Positions 17,145-24,957 of a stretch of DNA of 64,000 bases are shown in pieces. This DNA comes from Roseovarius confluentis (GTDB lineage Bacteria; Pseudomonadota; Alphaproteobacteria; Rhodobacterales; Rhodobacteraceae). The position numbers were made by a program, and so were the translations under genes. How positions within the stretch are numbered: position 1 is the stretch's first letter; every line of letters begins with the position of its first letter. The notes beneath the pieces are model-generated. The model saw nothing but the letters and a program-made list of their open reading frames with translations. It did not search any database and was not told where the DNA came from. The DNA lies in contig NZ_PPFE01000003.1 of NCBI RefSeq assembly GCF_002917925.1, positions 455,589 to 519,588 of the forward strand. The letters run 5' to 3'.

Positions 17145-18227
17145 ATGAGAGTGATGGACGCCAGCATGGATGGCGATGACGTGATGAAGAATGCGATCCG
17201 GCATTCTCCGTTGTCGATCGTGCTGACGGACCCGCGGATCAAGGACAATCCGATCACCTATGTCAATTCCGCCTTCGAGGCGCTGACGCTGTATAGCCGG
17301 CGATACGCGGTCGGGCGCAATTGTCGTTTCCTGCAAGGGCCGGAGACGGAAGAACGGCATGTGACCCGCATCCGTGATGGATTGAAATCCGAACAGGAAT
17401 TCGAGGTCACGCTGACCAATTACCGCGCCGACGGCTCGGCCTTTCGCAACCAGTTGCTGATCGCGCCGATCCACGGAGAGGACGGCGAGTTGACGGCGTT
17501 CTTCGGCCTTCAGCGCGAGGTGCCGGACCCTGCAGGCGCAGCGGAGGGGGACGACGCGTCGATGGGATTGCTGCGCGAGTTGCAGCACCGGGTGAAGAAC
17601 CACCTGTCGATGATCGTCAGCATGATCCGCATCCAGGCCCGGCAGAACGTGACCGAGGACTCGCTGAAGGCGATCGGGCGGCGGATCGAGGCACTGTCGG
17701 TTCTTTATGACGAACTGTTGAGCGGCGGCGGGACTGGCGCCAGCGAGGAGATCGCCACGGGCGCCTACCTGAGCCGCATCGCGTCGGTCGTGTCGAGCCT
17801 GGAGCCGCGCGGGGCGATCCGGGTGAACGTGGAATGCGACGAGATCTCGCTGCCCGTGGACCAGGCGGCGCGGCTGGGGCTTTTGCTGTCGGAATTCATG
17901 ACCAACGCGTTCGAGCACGCGTTCGAGGGGCGATCATCGGGCACACTCGAAGTGCGGTTCGCGCGGCGCGAGGACGGCGGTGTTTATCTGATGGTGGAGG
18001 ATGACGGCAACGGGTTGCCGGAGAACAGCAACTGGCCCTTTTCGGCGCCCAGCATCGCGGCTCAGAAGAACCGGGCGGAGCATCACGACGGCGCGCTGGA
18101 CACGACGGGCGAAGACGGCAAGCCCGGCGTGGGCGGCAGCATCGTGCAGGCGCTGACGCAATCGCTGGACGCGGAGCTTTCGGTTGAGCGGCTGGAGCAG
18201 GGCACGCGGGTGACGGTCGAGTTGTGA
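17145..18227 (+). CDS. LOV-domain blue-light sensor histidine kinase
   Basis: The product has 360 residues and is soluble. Residues 15-125 form a PAS/LOV domain with the flavin-adduct motif GRNCRFLQ, so the photoactive cysteine is Cys60. After a linker, residues 138-225 match the HisKA_2 dimerisation domain with phosphoacceptor His148 in LRELQHRVKNHLSM, and the C-terminal part is an HATPase (FMTNAFEHAFEG; VEDDGNGLPE). This is the architecture of alphaproteobacterial LOV kinases that feed general-stress or attachment responses. No response regulator is adjacent. GAGGGGG precedes the ATG. It would autophosphorylate in a light-dependent way in the cytoplasm. Confidence 0.92.
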   Translation: MRVMDASMDGDDVMKNAIRHSPLSIVLTDPRIKDNPITYVNSAFEALTLYSRRYAVGRNCRFLQGPETEERHVTRIRDGLKSEQEFEVTLTNYRADGSAFRNQLLIAPIHGEDGELTAFFGLQREVPDPAGAAEGDDASMGLLRELQHRVKNHLSMIVSMIRIQARQNVTEDSLKAIGRRIEALSVLYDELLSGGGTGASEEIATGAYLSRIASVVSSLEPRGAIRVNVECDEISLPVDQAARLGLLLSEFMTNAFEHAFEGRSSGTLEVRFARREDGGVYLMVEDDGNGLPENSNWPFSAPSIAAQKNRAEHHDGALDTTGEDGKPGVGGSIVQALTQSLDAELSVERLEQGTRVTVEL

Positions 18228-18531
18228 CCGGGTGAGGCGGGGGCCAGGGGCTTGGGCCGGACTGAAATGGGGATGTCGACGTGGTGCCGGATGCCCGGGC
18301 GTCTGCACCGACATCAGCGCACAGGGTCTGCCCACGCGGCACGTCCGTTTTGCGGGTGCGAAGTCAACGGATCGCCGCGACAGATTGGGCGAACGTCTCT
18401 GCCACGTTCTGTCGCCGGATTTCATGCTCCTTGCCGGGTCAGCTTGCGCCGCTTTTTTGGGGGTCGCCGCTTTTTCGGACCGGGGCCTGGAATGCGTGCA
18501 GCCCTATCCGACCGCACGCATTGACCCGTTT
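18228..18531. other. 304-bp gap between the LOV kinase and zinT (convergent)
   Basis: No credible gene was found; open frames here are short and of poor composition. The stretch holds two copies of GCCGCTTTTT (18449-18474) and a 9-bp perfect inverted repeat, AATGCGTGC at 18491-18499 and GCACGCATT at 18514-18522, which could form a hairpin downstream of zinT but has no clear T tract. Confidence 0.4.
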
Positions 18532-19197
18532 TCAGTGGGCCATCATTTCTTCAGCCACGTCCGCGCCGCTGAGTTCGGCGGGGTAGTAGGTTGGCCAATT
18601 GGTGACTTCCTCGAGCAGCTTCGCCCGGTCGTCGCCCCAGTAGAGGTGGAAGTGTCCGGCATCCTGCGGCGCGATGGCATGGTCGCTGAACTGGATGAAC
18701 GCGGGTGCCCCGGCGTCGCCACCGCTCTTTTCGAATATGTAGCGGACACCGCGGTTGCCGGCCTTGTAGGTCAGCACTTCGTAGCCGTCGTTGGCATAGC
18801 GGCCCTGCAGCGGGGTGCCGTCGTCGAAGAAGGTAACGCTGTCACCTTCGATGAGGATACGGTCGACCTCGGTCGCATAGCCGGTCTGGTAGTAGTCGGT
18901 GTATTCGGCCGCTGTCTTGTCCCCATGCTCGGCCTTGTGCGCCATGACGGGGTCGAGCGTTCCGTCCTGCAGCAGCGGGTAGACCGATTGCCAGTCTCCT
19001 TCCCAGTCCGAGAGGTTGCGGTCCTCGATCTGGTCATCCTCGAAGTAACCGTTGTAGACCTTGTCGTTACCGTGATCGTGTTCTTCGGAATGATCGTGAT
19101 CATGTGTGCTTTCGCTTTGGGCGAACGCCGGCGCGGCAAGCACGAGCAAGGCGCCGGTGGCGACGGTGGCAACGCACCTGGCGAATGTCTGTTGCAT
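18532..19197 (-). CDS. zinT: ZinT-family periplasmic zinc-binding protein
   Basis: This is a secreted metal-binding protein of 221 residues. A signal peptide ends at about residue 26 (ATGALLVLAAPAFA) and is followed by a histidine-rich segment, HDHDHSEEHDHG at residues 32-43, likely a metal-collecting tail. The body matches ZinT/YodA: LSDWEGDWQSVYPLLQDGTL, GNRGVRYIFEKSGGDAGAPA and DHAIAPQDAGHFHLYWGD, whose histidines bind zinc. The start at 19197 has AGGAG upstream. In related bacteria ZinT hands zinc to ZnuA and is repressed by Zur; a Zur-like palindrome lies 47 bp upstream here. No znu genes are adjacent, apart from the metal ABC permeases 17 kb away. Confidence 0.92.
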   Translation of the reverse strand: MQQTFARCVATVATGALLVLAAPAFAQSESTHDHDHSEEHDHGNDKVYNGYFEDDQIEDRNLSDWEGDWQSVYPLLQDGTLDPVMAHKAEHGDKTAAEYTDYYQTGYATEVDRILIEGDSVTFFDDGTPLQGRYANDGYEVLTYKAGNRGVRYIFEKSGGDAGAPAFIQFSDHAIAPQDAGHFHLYWGDDRAKLLEEVTNWPTYYPAELSGADVAEEMMAH

Positions 19198-19243
19198 GAG
19201 AGGCTCCTGTGTTGACGGGATCTTCGACCCCATGAATATTAAT

Positions 19244-19256
19244 GTTATTACATAAC
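19244..19256. promoter_or_regulatory. Candidate Zur box upstream of zinT
   Basis: GTTAT-TAC-ATAAC is a perfect 5-3-5 inverted repeat in an AT-rich patch 47 bp before the zinT start. It resembles the palindromic, AT-rich sites bound by Zur in alphaproteobacteria. Repression by zinc is inferred from the gene it precedes. Confidence 0.55.
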
Positions 19257-19260
19257 GCAT

Positions 19261-19536
19261 CCTCCTTAACGAACGGATTTTGCTTTGACAACCGGGTTAC
19301 GCAGTTGAAGACCTGTTCAGACGCGAAAGACTGCCGAACGGCAAGTGCTGCCGCGCGCCCGTCCGTTGCACGTGCAAGCCCGCTCCGGTTCGGCGCAGTC
19401 AATCTGGTTCGAACGCCGCCACTCGCGGTATCGAGAACCGCGATGCAACAGCACGCTGTGCGTGGGCCGCTCGCAACGTCTGTTCGCTTGGCGTGAAGGC
19501 ATGTCCACGCCTCCCTGAACTGGAAAGCCGCCGATG
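19261..19536. other. Intergenic stretch between zinT and the symporter terminator
   Basis: About 275 bp lie between the zinT promoter region and the terminator of the symporter gene. No gene with a ribosome-binding site or normal composition was recognised on either strand, and I saw no clear regulatory signal. Confidence 0.35.
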
Positions 19537-19537
19537 C

Positions 19538-19568
19538 AAAACCGCCCCCGCAGAGCCTGCGAGGGCGG
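19538..19568 (-). terminator. Rho-independent terminator of the alanine symporter gene
   Basis: An 11-bp stem with one mismatch (CCGCCCCCGCA and TGCGAGGGCGG around a five-base loop) is followed on the minus strand by TTTTG. It lies 42 bp after the stop at 19611. Confidence 0.8.
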
Positions 19569-19610
19569 TGTCGTTGGTGGGGCGGACCCGCGTCGGGGGG
19601 CCGCAGCGCC

Positions 19611-21155
19611 TTACTTGTACTTCTTGATCTCGCCTGAGCGCAGGCGCGACGCGTAGCTTTGCAGCTCGCGCTTGACGATCGGCATCAGGAAGTAGAGGCC
19701 CAGCACGTTGACCACCGCCATCGCGAAAATCGCGGCATCGGAGAAGTCGATCACCGGGCCGAGGCTGGAGGCCGCGCCGATTACCACGAAGATGCAGAAG
19801 ATCAGCTTGAAGATCAGCTCTTTCGTCTGGCCCTCACCGAAGAGGTAGGTCCAGGCCTTCAGCCCGTAATAGGACCAGCTGAGCATCGTGGAGAAGGCGA
19901 AGAGGATCACCGCCAGCGCCAGGATGTACTTGAACCCGTCGATCGAGGACTGGAACGCCGCCGAGGTCAGCGCGACGCCGGAATTGTCGCCGACGGTCTG
20001 GATCGCGGTGCCCGCCTCGTTCAGCACGAAGAGGCCGGTTTCGGGGTCGGTGACCAGCTGGTCGGTGATGATGATCACCAGCGCGGTCATGGTGCAGACC
20101 ACGACCGTGTCGATGAAGGGTTCCAGCAGCGACACGAAGCCCTCGGTGATCGGTTCCTTGGTGCGCACCGCCGAGTGCGCGATGGCCGCCGAGCCCACGC
20201 CCGCCTCGTTCGAGAAGGCGGCGCGGCGGAAGCCCTGTATCAGCGCGCCCACCATGCCGCCGGCGACGCCGAGGCCGGTGAAGGCACCCTCGAAGATGCG
20301 CCCGAAGGCGGTGCCGATCTGGTCGAAGTTCATCAGGATGATGATCAGCGCGGTGCCGACATAGAGGATGCCCATGAACGGCACGACCTTTTCGGTGACC
20401 TTGGCGATGGATTTCAGCCCGCCGACGATCACGGCGAAGACGACCGACGCCATGACAAGGCCGGTGATCCAGCCGGGGTAGTCACCGAGGACGTTGGCAA
20501 GCTGCGCGTGGGCCTGGTTGGCCTGGAACATGTTGCCGCCGCCAAGCGCGCCGAGGATGCAGAAGACCGAGAAGAGCACCGCGAGGATGCCGCCGCCGAA
20601 GATGCCACGTTCCTTGAACCCCTTGGAGAGGTAATACATCGGGCCGCCCGAGACTTTGCCATCGGGGTATTCGTTGCGGTATTTCACGCCGAGCGTACAT
20701 TCGGTGAACTTGGACGCCATGCCCATGAGGCCGGCGAGGATCATCCAGAACGTGGCCCCCGGACCGCCGATGCCGATGGCGACCGCGACGCCCGCGATGT
20801 TGCCGAGGCCTACTGTGCCCGAAAGCGCCGTGGCGAGCGCCTGGAAGTGGCTGACTTCGCCCGCGTCGTTGGGATCGGAATAGTCGCCTTTCACAAGAGC
20901 GATGGAGTGGCCGACCCAGCGGAACTGCACCACGCCGAAATAAATGGTGAAGACGGTGGCGGCGATCACAAGCCAGCCCACGATCCAGGGGAAACTGGTG
21001 CCGGGAAAGTCGGAGAAGATCAGGCTGACGAACCAGCCGGTGGAGTTGGCGAAGATCTCGTTGACCCGCTCGTCGATGGATTGCGCCAGGGCCGGGGCGC
21101 TGAGCGCGAGCAGGGCGAAGAGCGCCGCCAGGGGCGTCTTGAGTGAATGTTTCAT
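19611..21155 (-). CDS. Sodium:alanine symporter (AGCS family)
   Basis: This is an inner-membrane amino acid importer of 514 residues with about ten or eleven membrane segments. It starts with an apparent cleavable signal (LAALFALLALSAPALAQS), as many marine AGCS proteins do. Family signatures include GLGNIAGVAVAIGIGGPGA and the NEAGVGSAAIAHSA segment. It couples sodium entry to uptake of alanine or glycine. The start at 21155 is supported by GAGGGA; a longer frame from 21392 overlaps the stress-protein gene upstream. It is 40 bp downstream of a universal stress protein gene on the same strand, probably co-transcribed, and ends at its own terminator. Confidence 0.93.
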   Translation of the reverse strand: MKHSLKTPLAALFALLALSAPALAQSIDERVNEIFANSTGWFVSLIFSDFPGTSFPWIVGWLVIAATVFTIYFGVVQFRWVGHSIALVKGDYSDPNDAGEVSHFQALATALSGTVGLGNIAGVAVAIGIGGPGATFWMILAGLMGMASKFTECTLGVKYRNEYPDGKVSGGPMYYLSKGFKERGIFGGGILAVLFSVFCILGALGGGNMFQANQAHAQLANVLGDYPGWITGLVMASVVFAVIVGGLKSIAKVTEKVVPFMGILYVGTALIIILMNFDQIGTAFGRIFEGAFTGLGVAGGMVGALIQGFRRAAFSNEAGVGSAAIAHSAVRTKEPITEGFVSLLEPFIDTVVVCTMTALVIIITDQLVTDPETGLFVLNEAGTAIQTVGDNSGVALTSAAFQSSIDGFKYILALAVILFAFSTMLSWSYYGLKAWTYLFGEGQTKELIFKLIFCIFVVIGAASSLGPVIDFSDAAIFAMAVVNVLGLYFLMPIVKRELQSYASRLRSGEIKKYK

Positions 21156-21195
21156 CTGTGTCCCTCGATTTTCTTGTTGAATGCTTGGCGCGTTG

Positions 21196-21630
21196 TCACG
21201 GCACGATGGTGACGGGCACGGGCGCCGCCTGCGCGAGGCTGCCCGCGACCGAGCCGAAGAGGCGCGAGGACAAGGCGGAATGGCCGGTGCGGCCGATGAC
21301 GATCTGTTCGGCCTTGTTCTCGTTGATGATGTCGACCAGCGTATCGGCGATATGACCGTAGCGCAGGACCGTGGTGGCGCTAATGCCGGCATCGGTGAGC
21401 TTTTTCAGAACGGGTTTGAGCAGCGCATCCTCGGCGCGAGCCAGCTCTTCCTTGCGGCGCATGTGCCGTTCCTCGAGCTCTTCCTTGGTGAGGAAGGAAT
21501 AAGGCGACCATTCCAGCACGTGGGCGACGATCACCTCGGCGCCTTGTGCCTTTGCCAGGGTGGTTGCGAAGTCGAGAGCCGCCTTGGCGCTTTCACTGTC
21601 GTCAAATCCCAGGACCAGTTTTTTTGACAT
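21196..21630 (-). CDS. Universal stress protein (UspA family)
   Basis: This is a cytoplasmic protein of 144 residues with the UspA fold. It opens with KKLVLGFDDSESAKAALDFA (Asp in the first loop) and ends with the ATP-binding signature IGRTGHSALSSRLFGSVAGS, matching the G-x2-G-x9-G-S/T pattern. It is therefore likely to bind ATP. The start at 21630 has AGGAG six bases upstream; a frame from 21723 is longer but unsupported. It lies just upstream of the alanine symporter gene. USP genes paired with membrane transporters are common in marine bacteria and may tune transport to energy status; that is inference. Confidence 0.92.
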   Translation of the reverse strand: MSKKLVLGFDDSESAKAALDFATTLAKAQGAEVIVAHVLEWSPYSFLTKEELEERHMRRKEELARAEDALLKPVLKKLTDAGISATTVLRYGHIADTLVDIINENKAEQIVIGRTGHSALSSRLFGSVAGSLAQAAPVPVTIVP

Positions 21631-21795
21631 TGTTCTCTCCTGTCGTGTCATTCCGGATCGGAATCCGATCAGCGTAGACGCAAAAGGCGAGTCGGCGCGA
21701 GTTTTTTCAATTTCTGTAAGCAAGACGGTGCCGTAGGGTGCCGGATTCCGGTCGGTTTGCGGCTGGTTTGGGCGGTGCGGGAACAGCAGGCCGGG

Positions 21796-21823
21796 AGGTC
21801 CCGGAGCAAGTCCGGGACGGGCG
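21796..21823. repeat. REP-like intergenic repeat, copy A
   Basis: GTCCCGG and CCGGGAC flank AGCAAGT, followed by GGGCG. Near-identical units occur at 24777-24804 and, degenerate, near 42597-42640. It lies in the gap between the amn stop and the uspA start. Confidence 0.5.
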
Positions 21824-21844
21824 TGCTCGTGTGCCGGGGGGCGC

Positions 21845-23329
21845 CTAGAGGAACGCGGTTTCGTCGAAGCTGCGCAGCTTGCGGCTGTGGATGCGTTCCA
21901 GGGGCATGTCGCGGATATGCTCCATTGCGCGGATGCCGACCATCAAGTGGCGCGAGACCTGTGTCTTGTAGAAATCGCTGGCCATGCCGGGCAGTTTCAG
22001 TTCGCCATGCAGGGGCTTGTCCGACACGCACAGGAGCGTGCCGTAGGGCACCCTGAAGCGGAAGCCGTTGGCGGCGATGGTCGCACTTTCCATGTCGAGC
22101 GCGATGGCGCGGGACTGGCTGAGGCGCTGGACCGGGCCGGACTGATCGCGCAGTTCCCAGTTGCGGTTGTCGAAGCTGGCGACGGTGCCGGTGCGCATGA
22201 CGCTTTTCAGCGCGTAGCCTTCCAGTTCGGTCTCGGCGGCGACGGCCTGTTCCAGCGCGATCTGCACCTCGGCCAGGGCCGGGATGGGCACCCAGGCGGG
22301 CAGGTCGGCATCGAGCACCGCGTCCTCGCGCAGGTAGGCGTGTGCAAGGACGAAATCGCCCAGCGACTGCGAGTTGCGCAAGCCCGCGCAATGGCCGACC
22401 ATGATCCACGCGTGCGGGCGCAGGACGGCGATGTGGTCGGTCGCCGTCTTGGCGTTGGAGGGGCCGACGCCGATATTGACCAGCGTGATGCCGCTGCTGT
22501 CCTTGCGCTTGAGGTGGTAGGTGGGCATCTGCGGCAGCTTGGAAGTGGGGCGCAGCACCTCGTCGGGGCCGGTGATGGCCGTGTCGCCGGGGCCTATGAA
22601 GCTGTCGTAGCCACTGTCGGGATCGGCCAGCATCTTGCGGGCGAAGGCTTCGAACTCGGCCACGTAGAACTGGTAGTTGGTGAAGAGAACGTGGTTCTGG
22701 AAATGCTCGGGCGCGGTGGCGGTGTAATGCGCGAGCCGGGCGAGGGAATAATCGACGCGCTGGGCCGTGAAGGGGGCAAGCGGCGCGGGGTCCTCTTGCA
22801 TCACGGTGTAGGTGCCGTTGACGATGTCGTCGTTGGTGGTCGACAGGTCCGGCACATCGAAATAGTCGCGCAGGGTGAAATCGGACGCGCCCTGTTGCGG
22901 GACGGTAATGGAGGCGTCGTTGGCGACGGCGAAATGCACCGGCATGGGGGTGTCCGACACGCCGATGGTGACCGGCACCTCGTGGTTGTCCAGCAGGAGG
23001 CCGATCTGCTGTGTCAGGTAGTTGCGGAACATGCGCGGCCGGGTGACGGTCGTGCTGTAGGTGCCCGGCTCGGCCAGGTGGCCGAAGCTGAGGCGGCTGT
23101 CGATCTTGGCATAGCTGGAGGTGCTGATGCGGATCTCGGGGTAGAAGGCGCGGACGGGGCGCGAGGGCTGGCCGTTCAGCATCGCGGCCTGGAACGCCTC
23201 GCACAGGAAGCGCACCGCGTCGTCGTAGAGGGCCACGAGATGCGCCACCGCCGCCGCGGCCTCGGTAAAGTTTTGCGGCGCGGGGGCGTGGGGGCTGTGA
23301 TAGCGGCCGTCATCGGCGGTCTGAGCCAT
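21845..23329 (-). CDS. amn: AMP nucleosidase
   Basis: The enzyme hydrolyses AMP to adenine and ribose 5-phosphate, regulating adenylate pools. The product has 494 residues, close to the roughly 480 of E. coli Amn. An N-terminal regulatory domain (RAFYPEIRISTSSYAKIDSR) is followed by a nucleoside-phosphorylase-like catalytic domain with LVNIGVGPSNAKTATDHIAV, IMVGHCAGLRNSQ and ALDMESATIAANG, where the Glu of DMES contacts ribose. The start at 23329 is the first codon after which similarity to the family begins; its ribosome-binding site is weak. It is divergent from a glyoxalase-fold gene. The protein is cytoplasmic. Confidence 0.93.
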   Translation of the reverse strand: MAQTADDGRYHSPHAPAPQNFTEAAAAVAHLVALYDDAVRFLCEAFQAAMLNGQPSRPVRAFYPEIRISTSSYAKIDSRLSFGHLAEPGTYSTTVTRPRMFRNYLTQQIGLLLDNHEVPVTIGVSDTPMPVHFAVANDASITVPQQGASDFTLRDYFDVPDLSTTNDDIVNGTYTVMQEDPAPLAPFTAQRVDYSLARLAHYTATAPEHFQNHVLFTNYQFYVAEFEAFARKMLADPDSGYDSFIGPGDTAITGPDEVLRPTSKLPQMPTYHLKRKDSSGITLVNIGVGPSNAKTATDHIAVLRPHAWIMVGHCAGLRNSQSLGDFVLAHAYLREDAVLDADLPAWVPIPALAEVQIALEQAVAAETELEGYALKSVMRTGTVASFDNRNWELRDQSGPVQRLSQSRAIALDMESATIAANGFRFRVPYGTLLCVSDKPLHGELKLPGMASDFYKTQVSRHLMVGIRAMEHIRDMPLERIHSRKLRSFDETAFL

Positions 23330-23423
23330 GGTGTACCCGTTACAATAAACTTGTGCGGCGCACGTTGACAGAGCAAGGGGCGCTTCGCAAGCTTGCGCCG
23401 ATCTGGCTGCGAGGGAGGGGGCG

Positions 23424-23861
23424 ATGGATTTCGAGACGGTCACGCCGGAGGTGTTCGGCGCGTCCCTGCGGGGGCTGGGGCTGAACCTGCTGGTGCGGGA
23501 CGTGACGCGAGAGGTGGCGTTTTTGGAGGCGGTGTTCGGGATGACGGCTCACCGGGTAAGCGGAGATTTCGCGATCATGGTTTACGGCGACCAGCTGATG
23601 CAGCTGCATGCGGACGGGACCTATGGCAGTCACCCCGCGCTGGGGCTTTTGCCCGAAAGCGGCCCGCGCGGGGCGGGGGCGCAGCTGCACCTTTTCGACA
23701 GCGACCCGGACGAGGCGGCGGCCAAGGCAGAGGCCGCGGGCGGGCATGTGTTGCAGCCGCCGACGGACAAGCCGCACGGCCTGCGCGAGACCACGATCCT
23801 GTGCGAGAACGGCTATGCTTGGGTGGCGTCGCGGCCGCTGGAGGTTATATCAGCCGGGTGA
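23424..23861 (+). CDS. VOC/glyoxalase-fold protein
   Basis: The product has 145 residues with the vicinal-oxygen-chelate pattern of two beta-alpha-beta-beta-beta modules: LGLNLLVRDVTREVAFLEAV early and ETTILCENGYAWVASRPLEV late. The LQLH-like HADGTYGSHPALGL segment may supply metal ligands. The class includes glyoxalases, dioxygenases and antibiotic-binding proteins, so no reaction is assigned. GAGGGAGGGGGCG precedes the ATG. It is followed after 16 bp by an SDR gene and probably shares a transcript with it. Confidence 0.8.
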   Translation: MDFETVTPEVFGASLRGLGLNLLVRDVTREVAFLEAVFGMTAHRVSGDFAIMVYGDQLMQLHADGTYGSHPALGLLPESGPRGAGAQLHLFDSDPDEAAAKAEAAGGHVLQPPTDKPHGLRETTILCENGYAWVASRPLEVISAG

Positions 23862-23877
23862 GGCATAGGAGAGCGGC

Positions 23878-24744
23878 ATGGGCAAGGTATTGCTGTCATT
23901 GGGTCACGGCTTTTCTTCGCGGGCGTTGGCAAGGCGGCTGGTGCCCCGGGGCTGGCGTGTGATCGGAACGACCCGAAGCGCGGAGAAGGCCGAGGCGCTG
24001 GCGGACGAGGGCGTGGAAGGCGTGGTCTGGCCTGGAAGTGACCTGTCCGGGGCGCTGGGCGAGGCGACGCATCTGCTGAGCTCGGTCAGTCCGGGGGAGG
24101 ACGGCGACCCGGTGCTGAACGCGCTGGGCGACGATATCGCCAAGATGGCCGGACGGCTGGAATGGGCCGGGTACCTGTCGACCACGGGGGTTTACGGCGA
24201 CCACGAGGGCGATTGGGTGACCGAGGACAGCCCGCTGGAGCCGTCGACCGAGCGGGGGTACAGGCGGGTCGTGGCCGAGGCGGCCTGGGCCGGCATTCCG
24301 GACCTGCCGCTGCATATCTTCCGGCTGGCGGGCATCTACGGCCCCGCGCGCGGGCCGTTCGAGAAGGTGCGAAAGGGCACGGCGCGGCGGATCATCAAGC
24401 AAGGCCAGGTGTTCAGCCGGACCCACGTGGAGGATATCGCGCAGGTGCTGGAGGCGTCGATCAGGCGGCCCAATCCGGGTGCGGCCTACAACGTGTGTGA
24501 CGATGATCCGGCGCCGCCGCAGGACGTGATCGGCTATGCGGCGGAACTGCTGGGCGTGCCGATGCCTCCGGCGGTGAATTTCGAGGACGCGGAGATGAGC
24601 CCGATGGCGCGGTCCTTCTATGCGGAATCGAAGCGGGTGGATAACAGCCGGATCAAGGACGAGTTGGGGGTCGAGTTGATTTATCCGGACTACAAGGCGG
24701 GGTTGACCGCGTTGTTGGCGGAAGAGGAGGCGCGTACGGGGTAA
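23878..24744 (+). CDS. SDR-family NAD(P)-dependent epimerase-like protein
   Basis: The product has 288 residues with an extended short-chain dehydrogenase fold resembling E. coli YeeZ. The N-terminal nucleotide-binding loop reads SLGHGFSSRALARRLVPRG, a variant of GxxGxxG with Ser or His in unusual places. The middle segment YLSTTGVYGDHEGDWVTED matches the catalytic region, but the canonical YxxxK is replaced by a YRRVVAE sequence, as in the atypical SDR groups. It is preceded by AGGAGAG. The substrate is unknown. It is followed by the REP-like element and the long hairpin that separate it from folC. Confidence 0.75.
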   Translation: MGKVLLSLGHGFSSRALARRLVPRGWRVIGTTRSAEKAEALADEGVEGVVWPGSDLSGALGEATHLLSSVSPGEDGDPVLNALGDDIAKMAGRLEWAGYLSTTGVYGDHEGDWVTEDSPLEPSTERGYRRVVAEAAWAGIPDLPLHIFRLAGIYGPARGPFEKVRKGTARRIIKQGQVFSRTHVEDIAQVLEASIRRPNPGAAYNVCDDDPAPPQDVIGYAAELLGVPMPPAVNFEDAEMSPMARSFYAESKRVDNSRIKDELGVELIYPDYKAGLTALLAEEEARTG

Positions 24745-24751
24745 GCCCCGG

Positions 24752-24804
24752 CGCGTGGGTTATCACCCACCCTACGAGGTCCCGGGGCAGGCCCGGGACG
24801 GGCG
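24752..24804. repeat. REP-like intergenic repeat, copy B (two hairpins)
   Basis: The first hairpin is GTGGGT-TATC-ACCCAC followed by CCTACGA. The second is GTCCCGGG-GCAGG-CCCGGGAC followed by GGGCG. The first hairpin recurs at 42567-42590, the second at 21796-21823. It is located just after the SDR stop codon. Confidence 0.6.
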
Positions 24805-24866
24805 CGCTCTTGGCGTTATTCAGGTTGAGAATCCAGACGGTTCTGCCGAGTGCTGCCCGCCGTATT

Positions 24867-24929
24867 TGAGTATTTGAAGAACAATGAAAGGCTTGGTCGC
24901 CCCCGTTTTCATCGTTCTTCAAATACTCA
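24867..24929. repeat. Long near-perfect hairpin between convergent genes
   Basis: TGAGTATTTGAAGAAC is repeated inverted as GTTCTTCAAATACTCA; after one A/C mismatch, ATGAAA pairs with TTTCAT. The stem is about 23 bp with a 17-base loop, and imperfect pairing continues outside into GTGCTGCC and GGCGGCAC. It sits between the SDR gene and folC, which converge, so it could block read-through in both directions. It may also be a mobile repeat. Confidence 0.7.
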
Positions 24930-24957
24930 TGCCGGCGGCACGACCACAAGCATACGA

